This document shows, in pieces, positions 11,491 through 20,474 of a stretch of 64,000 nt of DNA (position 1 is its first letter; each line of letters begins with the position of its first letter). The DNA is taken from positions 248,001 to 312,000 of the forward strand of contig NZ_JAAMFG010000034.1 in NCBI RefSeq assembly GCF_011064545.1. Reading direction: 5' to 3'. Source of the stretch: Wenzhouxiangella sp. XN24. GTDB taxonomy: Bacteria; Pseudomonadota; Gammaproteobacteria; Steroidobacterales; XN24. The notes below the pieces were generated by a model. The model had not been told where the DNA came from. It searched no databases and saw only the letters and a program-made list of their open reading frames with translations. The translations under genes and the position numbers were made by a program.

Positions 11491-12855
11491 ATGATGCTGG
11501 AGTATCTCGGCCTGTTTGCAGGACTGGCGCTGCTGATCGTGCTGGCGCTGCGGGGCGTGAACATCGTGCTCGCATCGCTGCTCGCGGCGCTGGTGGTCGC
11601 GTTGAGCAACGGGCTGGACCCCTTCGGTGCGATGGCGCGGGATTACAGCAGCGGTCCGCTGGGCGCATTCACCTTTGCGGGTCGTTTTTTTCTCCTGTTC
11701 GTGACCGGCGCGATATTCGGTCGCGCCATGGCGGAGAGCCACGCGGCCACGAGCATCGCCGCCGCGCTGGCCGGGTGGCTCGGCGCGCATCGGGCGCTGT
11801 GGATCGTGGTGCTCGCCTGTGGGGTGCTGACCTATGGGGGCGTCGTGCTGTTCGTGGTGCTGTTTGCCGTGCTGCCGCTCGGCTTCAAGCTCATCGAACA
11901 GACGGCCATCCCGCCGCGCCTGCTGGCCGCGGCGATGGCACTCGGGGCCGGCACGTTCACCATGACCGCGCTTCCCGGCACACCGTCCGTGCAGAATGTC
12001 ATCGCCGCGACCGCGCTCGGCACCGACCTGTATGCGGGGGCGTGGCTCGGCGTGATCGGCGGCGTGCTGATGCTCCTGCTCGGCATGTGGTACCTGGAGT
12101 GGCAGCGACTGCGGGCCGGCGCCGGGATGGTCGCGGCGAATCCGCAGGCGCCTGCCATCGAAGAGGCCGCCGGGCCAAGGCCGCACTGGCTGCTGGCGCT
12201 CGTTCCCATCGCCATAGTGCTCGGCACCATCGTCGTGCCCAAACTGATGCTCTCTCTGGCGAGCCCGGACCCTGCATCGCTTGCCGGACGCATCGCCGAG
12301 CTGGCGCGTTCGGAACCGGTGGCCTGGCCGAGTTTTGCGCTCGTCCTGGGCACGCTCAGCTGCCTGTTGCTGTTCGGATCGTTGCGTCGCGCTCCCCTGA
12401 CGCTGCTCGGCAAGGGCGTCGACGACTCGATCATGCCCCTGATCAACACCGCCGCGGTGATCGGTTTCGGCGGTGTCGTCAGCCAGACCCAGGGTTTCGC
12501 CGCCTTCGTCGCCTTCGTGGTGAATGTCGACCTGCCGCCGCTTTTCTCCTTGCTGCTCGCCACGAACTTGCTGGCCGGAATCGTGGGCTCCGCATCGGGC
12601 GGGCTGCAGATATTCATGACGACGCTCGCGCCCGGCTTCGTGGAGCAGGGCATCCCGCTGGAACTCGTCCACCGCATCGGGGCGATGGCGAGCGGTGGCC
12701 TCGACTCGCTTCCTCACAGCGGCGCCGTGGTGGCATTGCTCACGATCATGAAGCTGAGCCACCGCGAGGCCTATCGGGACATCGCCGTCGTCACCGTGGC
12801 GATTCCCGTGCTGGTGACGGTGCTCGTGGTCGCCGGGGTGCATCTGCTGGGATGA
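11491..12855 (+). CDS. GntP-family permease
   Basis: Inner-membrane proton symporter of the gluconate/organic-acid GntP type, 454 residues, almost wholly hydrophobic with about 12 predicted membrane helices. Diagnostic segments are NGLDPFGAMARDYSSGPLGA near the N-terminus, ALPGTPSVQNVIAATALGTD, and the C-terminal block ASGGLQIFMTTLAPGF followed by IGAMASGGLDSLPHSGAVV. Two adjacent ATG codons (11491 and 11494) could start it. It stands alone after the tRNA-Pro element, so the substrate cannot be deduced from neighbours. It was probably the original gene downstream of tRNA-Pro before the insertion. A -10-like TAGAAT just after it may start the next gene. Confidence 0.88.
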   Translation: MMLEYLGLFAGLALLIVLALRGVNIVLASLLAALVVALSNGLDPFGAMARDYSSGPLGAFTFAGRFFLLFVTGAIFGRAMAESHAATSIAAALAGWLGAHRALWIVVLACGVLTYGGVVLFVVLFAVLPLGFKLIEQTAIPPRLLAAAMALGAGTFTMTALPGTPSVQNVIAATALGTDLYAGAWLGVIGGVLMLLLGMWYLEWQRLRAGAGMVAANPQAPAIEEAAGPRPHWLLALVPIAIVLGTIVVPKLMLSLASPDPASLAGRIAELARSEPVAWPSFALVLGTLSCLLLFGSLRRAPLTLLGKGVDDSIMPLINTAAVIGFGGVVSQTQGFAAFVAFVVNVDLPPLFSLLLATNLLAGIVGSASGGLQIFMTTLAPGFVEQGIPLELVHRIGAMASGGLDSLPHSGAVVALLTIMKLSHREAYRDIAVVTVAIPVLVTVLVVAGVHLLG

Positions 12856-12913
12856 GGTCGAGCGGTTAGAATATCCTTCCCGGTCGTCCGCAGAATTCGA
12901 GAGAGTAATCAGC

Positions 12914-13234
12914 ATGAGCTCCACGCCACCGGAGAAGCGCTTCAATTCGTTCGCCGAGTTCTATCCGTATTACCTCGAGGAACACAGTCATCCGGCCTGC
13001 CGCAGGCTGCACTATGTGGGCAGCCTGCTGGTGCTGGCGCTGCTGGCCTACGTACTGGTCACGCAACAGTGGTTGCTGCTGTTGGCCTTACCCCTGATCG
13101 GCTACGGCTTTGCCTGGACCGGTCACCTGGTCTTCGAAAAGAACAAGCCGGCGACCTTCAAGCATCCCTTGTACAGCTTCATGGGCGACTGGGTGATGCT
13201 CAAGGACGGCCTGACCGGAAGGATCCCGTTCTAG
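12914..13234 (+). CDS. DUF962 (Mpo1-like) membrane protein
   Basis: 106 residues with family landmarks: FYPYYLEEHSHPACRRLHYV near the N-terminus, two hydrophobic stretches, then GHLVFEKNKPATFKHPLYSF and GDWVMLKDGLTG. The conserved His residues and the NKPATF motif define the DUF962 family, whose yeast member Mpo1 is an iron-dependent fatty-acid alpha-dioxygenase. Whether bacterial members share that reaction is not settled. The ATG has a GAGAG 7 nt upstream. It is a single gene between GntP and the methyltransferase-like gene. Confidence 0.88.
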   Translation: MSSTPPEKRFNSFAEFYPYYLEEHSHPACRRLHYVGSLLVLALLAYVLVTQQWLLLLALPLIGYGFAWTGHLVFEKNKPATFKHPLYSFMGDWVMLKDGLTGRIPF

Positions 13235-13254
13235 TCCCTCGAGGTCCCTCGAGG
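13235..13254. repeat. Short tandem repeat after the DUF962 gene
   Basis: TCCCTCGAGG occurs twice in tandem and is followed by TCGCTCGCGA, a degenerate third unit. Each unit holds the palindrome CTCGAG. It has no obvious function and is not a terminator because no T run follows. Confidence 0.5.
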
Positions 13255-13333
13255 TCGCTCGCGAATAGCCGTATGCCGCGGCCCGACAGTCCTGATATGC
13301 TTTTCGCGACAATACGAGCAGGTGGGTTCGTCG

Positions 13334-13831
13334 ATGACTGTACTACTTATTGCGACGGGCCTTGGGACCATCGTCGCGATTCTTTTCGGCCTGCATTACC
13401 TCAGCTACCGCATCATCAAGCGAAACATCGTCGCCCGCCGACGCTGGGACCTGAACGTCTGCTGCGGCACGACCGATGCCGGCGGGGTCAATGTGGACAT
13501 CGTGCAGCACGCCGATGTGCCGGGATTCGTGCAGGTGAGCTCGATCTACGAGCTGCCGTTCCGGGATCGCCAGTTCAATATCGCCCTGTGTTCGCACACG
13601 GCGGAACACGTGGATGATCCCGACGCACTGGACCGCGAGCTGCGCCGGGTGGCCCGACGCGTGGTCTATGTGCTGCCGCCGGTGTGGGACCTTGCCGCCA
13701 GCCTGAATTTCCTCGAGCACAAGTGGATCTTTCTCTCGACCCGCAAACTGCACCTGCGCTTGCCGCGCCGGGTGCCGTTGCCCCTGGCGGAGTTCTTCCA
13801 GGCGCGCTGGGGCCAGAAAATCAAGGCGTGA
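13334..13831 (+). CDS. Membrane-anchored small SAM-methyltransferase-like protein
   Basis: 165 residues. An N-terminal hydrophobic segment (MTVLLIATGLGTIVAILFGL) would anchor it to the inner membrane. The rest resembles a short class I methyltransferase fold: DLNVCCGTTDAGGVNVDIV stands where motif I is expected, YELPFRDRQFNIALCSHTAE resembles the methyltransferase-11 core, and RELRRVARRVVYVLPPVW follows. Motif I lacks the usual GxGxG, and the fold is shorter than free methyltransferases, so catalytic activity is uncertain. ATG 13334 is preferred because AGGTGG lies 8 nt upstream; a GTG at 13322 would add four residues. Confidence 0.65.
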   Translation: MTVLLIATGLGTIVAILFGLHYLSYRIIKRNIVARRRWDLNVCCGTTDAGGVNVDIVQHADVPGFVQVSSIYELPFRDRQFNIALCSHTAEHVDDPDALDRELRRVARRVVYVLPPVWDLAASLNFLEHKWIFLSTRKLHLRLPRRVPLPLAEFFQARWGQKIKA

Positions 13832-13922
13832 TCGCCCCGCAGCGTATCCCGGCGCATCCCGTTCCACGCGAGGCGCATTGCACTGGCGCCCCGGCCACGC
13901 CTTTGCTGGCGAGGCCGGCTAG

Positions 13923-15791
13923 CTAGCGCGAAGGATCGCCGTTGGCGGCCTGGCTTATCCAGTCATCCACCACCGCATCCAGCAGGTCCAGGGGCATCGC
14001 GCCGCTGTCCAGGATCAAGCGGTGGAAATCGCGGATGTCGAAAGCCTCGCCAAGCGTTCCGGCGGCGCGCTCGCGCATCGCCTGCATGCGAATCATGCCG
14101 GTCTTGAACGAACAGGCCTGCCCGGGGATAACGAGGTAGCGCTCGATCTCGGACACCACGTCGCTCATCGGCATACCGGTCACGGCATGCATGTAGTCGA
14201 TGCCCTGTTCACGCGACCAGCGCAGCTGGTGCATGCCCGTGTCCACCACGAGCCTCACCGCGCGGAACAATTCAGCCTGGAGGCGGCCGAGATTGTCGTA
14301 CGGGTCCGCATGGAAGCCCATCTCCCACGCCAGGCGCTCGGCGTACAACGCCCAGCCTTCAGCATGCGCGTGCAGTCCGAGGCTGCGCCGGAACTCCGGC
14401 ACGTCGGACATGGCCTGCATGCGGCTGACCTGCAGGTGATGTCCCGGGATGGCCTCGTGATAGGCGAGGGTGCGCAGGCCGAAACGCGGATGTTCGTTCA
14501 CCGCCCGCAGGTTGACGAAAAACATGCCCGGCCGGGAGCCGTCCAGCGCCGGGCGCATGTAATAGGCGCCGAAGGCCGTCGCCTGGCGGTACTCGGGAAC
14601 GCGGCGCACCTCGATATCGGCGGCCGGGCCGTCGTGAAACCAGCCGGCGAGGCCGTCGCCGATCTCCGCGACGATCTCGCGGTAAGCTTCGAGGACCGCC
14701 TCGCGCCCGGCGGCGCTGTCCTCGAACAGGAAGCGCTCCTCGCTGTTGAGCTGCGCCATGCGCGCGCCGACGGTACCCTCGCAGTAGCCCTCGCTGCACA
14801 GGATGGCATCCATCTCGCCTTCGATACGCGCGACCTCGGCCAGTCCGAGTGCATGCAGTTCCGTCGGACCCAGCTCCGTGGTGGTGTGCCCGCGCAGCAC
14901 CCAGCGGTAGTAATCCTCCCCGTCCGGAAGCGCCCAGACGCCGTGGTTCGACGTGGCCGTCGGCAAAAGCTCTTCGAGATAGCTGGCCAGGTGCCGATAG
15001 GCGGGCACCACGTGGAGGCTGACGGCCTCGGCGAGCTCCGCCTCCGCGGTTGCGCGGCGGGCCGGTGTCAGGACGCCGTCGCGGTCGGCCCTGGCAAGAA
15101 TCTCGGTGACCAGCGGGTTGGTTTCCGGCGGCCCCGCGATGAAGCCCTCGGCGTCCCGCAGGGTCTTCTCGATGGCGAAACGCGGTGGGAGGACGCCGCG
15201 CTCCGCGCGATAGGCCACCACCTCCACCGTGCCCGCGAAGGCCGCGGGGAACTGGGCAAGGCGCTGCAGGTAGAAATCGAGGTCCCGGTCGTTCCGGAGC
15301 GGATGCTGTGCCGTCATGAAGCTCGGCAACATGTTGTGAATCGCCATCAGCTGGTTGACCGGGAAGTCGTGCCAGAGGAACGCTTCGCCCGCGAGTTTCT
15401 GATCGAGGGTCCAGGCGAGAATCTCGAGAGACAACCGGTCCTGGGGGGATAGCTCGGCCGACTGGAACTTGGCCAGCTCCGCGCGGTGCCGCCGCGCCAT
15501 CTCGAACTCGGCCTTCGTCCTGGCGACGGACGGAATATCCAGGCGACCAAGATAATCGGCCTCGCGCTCGGTGCCCGCCGTCGCGGCTGCCATGGCCTGG
15601 GGACTCGCGGCACGCCGCTCGTCGTACACGCGGGCAAAAAACGCGTGCAGCGTTTCCTCCGCGGCCACAGGATCCGCGACCACAGGCTCGGCAGCCACGG
15701 GCTCCGCAGCCCCGGCATCGACGCTGCGCGGGCCCGTGGCGCAGCCCGCAAGCAGGCCCAGGGCGGTTAACAGGACGAGGATTCGATGCAT
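13923..15791 (-). CDS. DUF885-family lipoprotein, putative metallopeptidase
   Basis: 622 residues. The N-terminus MHRILVLLTALGLLAGC has a lipobox (LAGC), so it should be exported and lipid-anchored. DUF885 proteins are thought to be zinc carboxypeptidase-like enzymes. The typical LAYHEAIPGHHLQVSRMQ segment and the C-terminal block QLRWSREQGIDYMHAVTGMP, then PGQACSFKTGMIRMQAMRERA, are all present. The mature N-terminus is a low-complexity run of AEPVAAEPVVADPVAAE repeats. The frame is open for 340 nt upstream, but ATG 15791 has GGAGAG at 9 nt and starts the signal peptide. It is monocistronic and divergent from the matrixin gene. Confidence 0.88.
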   Translation of the reverse strand: MHRILVLLTALGLLAGCATGPRSVDAGAAEPVAAEPVVADPVAAEETLHAFFARVYDERRAASPQAMAAATAGTEREADYLGRLDIPSVARTKAEFEMARRHRAELAKFQSAELSPQDRLSLEILAWTLDQKLAGEAFLWHDFPVNQLMAIHNMLPSFMTAQHPLRNDRDLDFYLQRLAQFPAAFAGTVEVVAYRAERGVLPPRFAIEKTLRDAEGFIAGPPETNPLVTEILARADRDGVLTPARRATAEAELAEAVSLHVVPAYRHLASYLEELLPTATSNHGVWALPDGEDYYRWVLRGHTTTELGPTELHALGLAEVARIEGEMDAILCSEGYCEGTVGARMAQLNSEERFLFEDSAAGREAVLEAYREIVAEIGDGLAGWFHDGPAADIEVRRVPEYRQATAFGAYYMRPALDGSRPGMFFVNLRAVNEHPRFGLRTLAYHEAIPGHHLQVSRMQAMSDVPEFRRSLGLHAHAEGWALYAERLAWEMGFHADPYDNLGRLQAELFRAVRLVVDTGMHQLRWSREQGIDYMHAVTGMPMSDVVSEIERYLVIPGQACSFKTGMIRMQAMRERAAGTLGEAFDIRDFHRLILDSGAMPLDLLDAVVDDWISQAANGDPSR

Positions 15792-16114
15792 GGTTGATGC
15801 TCTCCGGCCGCGATTCAGGGCCCGGACGACGCGCGTCGGTTCCGGGGTTTCGCCGGCAGCGCCGGCATTGCGCCGCGCTTGCCGTCGAGAAATGCGCGGC
15901 CACCGTAGCAGAAAATCAACGCCCGGTGCCAGATGAAACCTGCCGCTCCCGGCAGGCCCGCGAAGTATCGATTTTCTCGCGCACACGCGTGCCGGCGGAA
16001 TCATCTCAGCGGAGTGTGTTTTTGTGACCTGGTACCGGAGGGCCGTGCGCGTGGTACTTACAGTACGTCTCCAGAGGCGCGTTACAGGTCGCAACGCCAA
16101 CTGGGGATCCCATC
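15792..16114. other. Divergent intergenic region
   Basis: 323 bases between the DUF885 lipoprotein gene (leftward) and the matrixin-like gene (rightward). It must contain both promoters, but no clear -35/-10 pair, repeat or RNA gene was recognised. Confidence 0.5.
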
Positions 16115-16816
16115 GTGAGAACCACTGCAAGCAGGCTGCTCGCCACGTTTCGGCTGCTCGCGCTTTTCCTGGTCATGAGCGCCGCGGCCGTGGCGACCCC
16201 GCCTGGCGACGCCAGGTTCAGGCTCCTGAAGCTCGACGGGTATCACGTGAAATGGGGCACGGCCGAATTCGGTGCCGGCGCGACGGTCACTTATGCCTTC
16301 GTGAACGTCCCCCGGCGCTTCGACGGTGCGCGCAACTGCGAAGAACTGGTGCCCGTCGATGCATTGGCCCGGCAGCATAGGATCTCCCTGGCCATCCTGC
16401 ACGAGGAGGCGGCGGCGGCATTCCGCATGTGGGAGAGGGTCGCGAACATCAGTTTCCGCAGAGCCGAAAACCCCGACGAGGCGGATATCCTTATCGGTGC
16501 GCAGGGCCGGCCCCGCGGTCGCGCCTATGCGAACGTCATTCCTCGCGGTGACAAGGCAGACGGCATCCAGGGTATCCAGCAAGCTGTCGCCTGCCTGAAT
16601 CCGGAGCACCGGTGGAAGGTCGGCTTCGACGGAAACATCGAGTCTTTCGATATCCGCTATACGCTCGTGCACGAGATCGGACACGCGATCGGCCTGGATC
16701 ATGCCGGCCCCTCAGGCCAGGTCATGTCATTCAGTTATGACGAGGCGCATTACGAGTTGCAGCCCGGCGATATTCGCGGCGCGCAGATGTTGTACGGCAT
16801 ACGCCGCATGAACTAG
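16115..16816 (+). CDS. Secreted matrixin-family zinc metalloprotease
   Basis: 233 residues from GTG 16115, with GGGGA about 8 nt upstream. A signal peptide occupies residues 1 to about 28. The catalytic zinc motif HEIGHAIGLDH lies at residues 186-196 (His186, Glu187, His190, His196). A Met-turn follows in QVMSFSYDE (Met204), as in the M10 matrixin clan. The segment ILHEEAAAAFRMWERVANIS, then EADILIGAQGR, is the usual upstream matrixin strand-helix pattern. No pro-domain cysteine switch and no C-terminal binding domain are visible, so it is a minimal exported protease. Substrate unknown. It is followed by the PRC-barrel gene but separated by 253 bp. Confidence 0.88.
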   Translation: MRTTASRLLATFRLLALFLVMSAAAVATPPGDARFRLLKLDGYHVKWGTAEFGAGATVTYAFVNVPRRFDGARNCEELVPVDALARQHRISLAILHEEAAAAFRMWERVANISFRRAENPDEADILIGAQGRPRGRAYANVIPRGDKADGIQGIQQAVACLNPEHRWKVGFDGNIESFDIRYTLVHEIGHAIGLDHAGPSGQVMSFSYDEAHYELQPGDIRGAQMLYGIRRMN

Positions 16817-17069
16817 GCGCGGCTCGCCCGAGCGGAACTTCTTGCATTGCCAATGTAGTTGTTTCCCCCGTCTCTCCCTTTCCAGGGCCCGGATCCGGCG
16901 CCTGGCGCCCGGCCTGACGGCGATTCCGCCTGGTTGGCACGCAACATGCACGTTTTCCCCTTGCCGGACGAGCAAAATAATCGCCGCCGGGCAGGCGCGA
17001 CCCGCGGTGCGGCAGCACCCCGAATCGACGCCTGCATTGGTTTCGCAACAAAATTCCCAGGAGGAAAAC

Positions 17070-17642
17070 ATGAAACATCTCGTAACAATCAGTGCGCTGG
17101 CACTGACACTGCCGGCCATCGGCATCGCGCAGGCCGGCGACGACGCTCGCTATGACAAGGACAAGAGCAAGCAGCAGACGCAGCAGTCGCGGATGCAACA
17201 GCAAGACCGGACGCATGCCCGCAACCCGGAACACATGCAGCAGCGCCAGGGGGAAAGCGATCAGGCACATATGCAGCGTATGCAGCAAATGGGGCAACGG
17301 ACCAGCCAGAATCGGCTGACGCGCATGGAGCAAAGCCACATCAAGCTCGAGGATCTTGAAGACACGACGATAGTCAATCGACAGGATGAAGAGGTCGGCA
17401 CGATCTCCGATGTCATCCTTGACCAGCAAGGTCGAGTCGCTGCAGTCGTGGTCACGACCGGTGGCGTCATGGGCATTGGCGGCGAGACCAAGGCGCTGGC
17501 CTGGGATGATGTCAAGGTGCGCACCAAGAGCGATGAAGACGACGAATACAAGGTCGTCGTCAACATGAGCGAACAGGAGCTCGAGAACCTGCCGGAGTTC
17601 GAGGCCGAACGTCGCACGGGCGACAAGGACCGCGACCGCTAA
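17070..17642 (+). CDS. Exported PRC-barrel protein with Gln/Met-rich linker
   Basis: 190 residues from ATG 17070, which has AGGAGG 5-6 nt upstream. The signal peptide is MKHLVTISALALTLPAIGIA. Residues about 30-85 are a low-complexity, Gln/Met/Arg-rich segment (KQQTQQSRMQQQDRTHARN, HMQRMQQMGQRTSQ). The C-terminal half is a PRC-barrel: LEDTTIVNRQDEEVGTISDV, then DQQGRVAAVVVTTGGVMGIG, GETKALAWDDV. PRC-barrels in the periplasm often occur in stress-related proteins, but no reaction is known. The frame is open upstream without a ribosome site or signal sequence. It ends in a charged tail. Confidence 0.82.
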   Translation: MKHLVTISALALTLPAIGIAQAGDDARYDKDKSKQQTQQSRMQQQDRTHARNPEHMQQRQGESDQAHMQRMQQMGQRTSQNRLTRMEQSHIKLEDLEDTTIVNRQDEEVGTISDVILDQQGRVAAVVVTTGGVMGIGGETKALAWDDVKVRTKSDEDDEYKVVVNMSEQELENLPEFEAERRTGDKDRDR

Positions 17643-17835
17643 CTCATCACCCCACATGGCCGCAAGGATTGCTGCCATGAGCATTCGACCCGATGCCACG
17701 GAAGCAAGGAAAAAACGGAGGCGGGCTGCCCGGCAAGATCGGCAGTCCGCCGATCCGCGCCCGGGATCGCCTTTACAGCCCGCGGCTGGCCAACCACACT
17801 GGGTATTGTCCTTGAAGCCAGACAGGGGGCGATAC

Positions 17836-19740
17836 ATGGATGTCGAAGTACTCGAGATCCGGCAACACATGGCGCGATTCGCGCCGTTCGAGAGCTTGTC
17901 GGACGACCTGCTGGACAAGGTGGCCGGCAGTGTCGATGTCGCCTATTTCAAGGCCGGCAGCGAGATCCTGCACCGCGACGATACGATCAATGACTTGCAC
18001 TACATCCGCAGCGGCGCGATCGAGATCTATCGGCGTGGCGGTACCCTGCACAACCGCCTGGAAGAAGGCGACATCTACGGGCATTTCAGCCTGCTGCGCA
18101 ACCATCGGGTGCATTTCCCCGCCAAGGCCATCGAGGACACGCTGATCTACCTCATTCCGGGCACGGTGTTCGAAGAACTGTGCGCCGCGGACGAGCAGTT
18201 CGCCGACTTTGTCGAACTCGATCAACCGCGACTGAAAACCACCGTGGAACGTCGCGCCGGCGAGGCCGGCATGATGACGACGCGGGTGCGGAAGCTCATC
18301 ACGCGGCTGCCGGTGGTGGTCGATGCGTCGGTCACGGTACAGGAGGCCGCGCGTCGCATCAGCGAGGAATACGCCACGGCGGTGCTGGTCCTGGCAGACC
18401 CCGACGGCAATCCACGCTTCAACGTGACTGACGAGACCGGCGAGGTCCGGCAGCTGCTCGGCATCCTGACGGACAGTGATTTTCGCAGCCGCGTCGTGGC
18501 GCAGGGTCTGCCGCCGGATACCCCGGTCGGCGAGGTCATCGAGGGCCAGCCGTTCACCGTGCAGTCGGACGAGACGCTGCAGGAAGCGATGCTGTGCATG
18601 CTGCGCAACAACATGCAACACCTGCCGGTGCTCCACCGACGCCGCCTGATGGGCGTGCTGCACATCTCGGACATCATTCGGCACCAGACCCACACCAGCC
18701 TCTACCTCGTCGAGCGCATTTTTACGCAGGACGACGCGAAGGGCCTTGCCCGACTCCTGCCCGACGTCCGCGAATCTTTCGTGCGCATGGTGGAGGAGGG
18801 CGCCAATTCGCAGATGATCGGCAGTGCGCTTTCTACCATCGGCCGGAGCTTCACGCGTCGCCTGCTGGAAATCGGTGAACGGGAGCTGGGGCCACCACCG
18901 GTGCCGTATTCATTGATGGCGCTGGGCTCCATGGCCCGCAACGAACAGAGTATCGTCACCGACCAGGATAACGCGTTGGTGCTCGACGATACGTTCGAGC
19001 CGGACCGGCATGATGAGTACTTCGCCGCATTGGCGAAGATCGTCAGCGATGGGCTGGCTGCATGCGGCTACACCTATTGCACCGGGGGCATCATGGGGAC
19101 GAATCCGCAGTGGCGTCAGCCCCTGCGGGCCTGGAAACGATACTTCAACGACTGGATCGATAATCCGACGCCGGAACGCCTGCTGCACAGCTCTATTTTC
19201 TTCGACCTCGACAGCGTCGCCGGCGAAGGGGCTTACGTCGTCCAGCTACAGGACCTGGTGGCCGAAAAGGCGCCCCAGAGCCCCCTGTTTCTCGCCGCGA
19301 TGGCGCGCAACGCGTCCAATCGGACGCCGCCTCTGGGGTTCTTCCGTAACTTCGTCATGGAGAAAGACGGCAAGCAGAACAATACGATCAATGTGAAGCG
19401 CCGGGGCACCGCACCAATGGTGGACCTGATCCGGGTGCACGCGCTGGCGTCCGGCTCCACTTCGCAGAACTCCTTCGATCGCTTGAACGACATCGCCCAG
19501 ACCGACCTGCTGCCGTCCGGCGTAGCCGATCGGATTCGTTACGCGCTCGAATTCATTTCCATGGTAAGGATTCGTCACCAGGGCATCGCCCTGCAGCGGG
19601 ACCAATTGCCCAGCAACAGCATCGAACCGGAAAACATCTCCAGCGAGGAACGACATAATCTCAAGGACGCTTTCCAGCTGCTCAGCGATGCCCAGAAGTT
19701 CCTGCAGTTCCGCTATCCGATTCCCACCCGACGCAACTGA
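17836..19740 (+). CDS. cNMP-binding/CBS/DUF294 nucleotidyltransferase-like protein
   Basis: 634 residues from ATG 17836. Domains in order: a cyclic-nucleotide-binding-like beta-barrel (about 15-130; FKAGSEILHRDDTINDLHYI), two CBS domains (about 155-295; LGILTDSDFRSRVV, LMGVLHISDIIRH), a DUF294 putative nucleotidyltransferase (GSMARNEQSIVTDQDNALV from residue 364), and a DUF294 C-terminal helical domain (SRIRHQG-like end, VRIRHQGIALQRDQ). The layout matches predicted signal-transduction proteins that sense nucleotides through CBS and modify an unknown target. The gene 11 nt downstream is a DnaQ-like exonuclease, a pairing seen in other proteobacteria near acetate-uptake genes. The upstream frame is open but lacks a ribosome site. 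Confidence 0.9.
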   Translation: MDVEVLEIRQHMARFAPFESLSDDLLDKVAGSVDVAYFKAGSEILHRDDTINDLHYIRSGAIEIYRRGGTLHNRLEEGDIYGHFSLLRNHRVHFPAKAIEDTLIYLIPGTVFEELCAADEQFADFVELDQPRLKTTVERRAGEAGMMTTRVRKLITRLPVVVDASVTVQEAARRISEEYATAVLVLADPDGNPRFNVTDETGEVRQLLGILTDSDFRSRVVAQGLPPDTPVGEVIEGQPFTVQSDETLQEAMLCMLRNNMQHLPVLHRRRLMGVLHISDIIRHQTHTSLYLVERIFTQDDAKGLARLLPDVRESFVRMVEEGANSQMIGSALSTIGRSFTRRLLEIGERELGPPPVPYSLMALGSMARNEQSIVTDQDNALVLDDTFEPDRHDEYFAALAKIVSDGLAACGYTYCTGGIMGTNPQWRQPLRAWKRYFNDWIDNPTPERLLHSSIFFDLDSVAGEGAYVVQLQDLVAEKAPQSPLFLAAMARNASNRTPPLGFFRNFVMEKDGKQNNTINVKRRGTAPMVDLIRVHALASGSTSQNSFDRLNDIAQTDLLPSGVADRIRYALEFISMVRIRHQGIALQRDQLPSNSIEPENISSEERHNLKDAFQLLSDAQKFLQFRYPIPTRRN

Positions 19741-19751
19741 GCCGTTCCCGG

Positions 19752-20474
19752 ATGCCAGCAAAGACACTATCCGGCGCGCCACCGACCGAGTGGGTCGAGT
19801 ACATGGCGCAGTGCGCAGCCGCGGCCAGGGATCCCAGGCTGCAGCGCTTCTTCGCGGCCTGGGAGCTGTTACCCACGCAGCCGCTGGCAGACACGCCGCT
19901 GGTGGCGCTCGACATCGAAACCACGGGCCTCGATCCGCGCCGCCACTCCATCGTCAGCATCGGCGTGGTGCCGTTCACGCTGGATCGCATCCAGTTCTCC
20001 CAACGCCGCCACTGGCTACTGAAGCCGAGATTCCAGCTGCAGGAAAAATCGGTCACCCTGCACCGGATCACGCACTCGGTTCTCCATGGCGCACCCGATC
20101 TGACCGTGGTGCTCGAGGAAGTGCTCGCGTCGATGGCTGGCCGGTTGCCTGTCGTCCACTATCGCAACATAGAGCGCGCGTTCCTGGAGTCCGCCGTGCA
20201 GTTCCGCCTCGGCGAAGGACTCCGGTTCCCGGTGATCGACACTATGGAGCTCGAGGCGCGCGTGTACCGGCAATCCAGGACGGCCCGGCTCCGCCGCTGG
20301 CTCGGTGGCAAACCGGTCTCGATCCGCCTGCATGAGAGTCGCAGCCGCTACGGGCTTCCCGTCTACCAGCCCCATCATGCGGTCATCGACGCCCTGGCCA
20401 CGGCGGAACTGCTCCAGGCCCAGGTCGCTGCGCGCTTCGGTCCGCAGACCCCGATCGGCGAGCTGTGGGGCTAG
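19752..20474 (+). CDS. DnaQ-like 3'-5' exonuclease
   Basis: 240 residues of the DEDD exonuclease superfamily. Exo I is VALDIETTGLDPRRHSIVSI (Asp and Glu ligands), Exo II lies around PVVHYRNIERAFLESAV, and Exo III is HHAVIDALATAELLQAQ with the DEDDh-type His. An N-terminal extension of about 50 residues precedes the fold. It resembles stand-alone epsilon-like exonucleases, not the polymerase III proofreading subunit itself, because it pairs with the DUF294 gene directly upstream. The stop codon ends one base before the end of the converging BCCT gene, so the two 3' ends abut and would share terminator space. Confidence 0.88.
   Translation: MPAKTLSGAPPTEWVEYMAQCAAAARDPRLQRFFAAWELLPTQPLADTPLVALDIETTGLDPRRHSIVSIGVVPFTLDRIQFSQRRHWLLKPRFQLQEKSVTLHRITHSVLHGAPDLTVVLEEVLASMAGRLPVVHYRNIERAFLESAVQFRLGEGLRFPVIDTMELEARVYRQSRTARLRRWLGGKPVSIRLHESRSRYGLPVYQPHHAVIDALATAELLQAQVAARFGPQTPIGELWG

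Noticed and set aside
11305-12945. A long minus-strand frame and a long plus-strand shadow over the GntP gene
   Set aside because: The GntP frame has membrane helices and family motifs; the others are rich in His/Arg/Gln low-complexity sequence.
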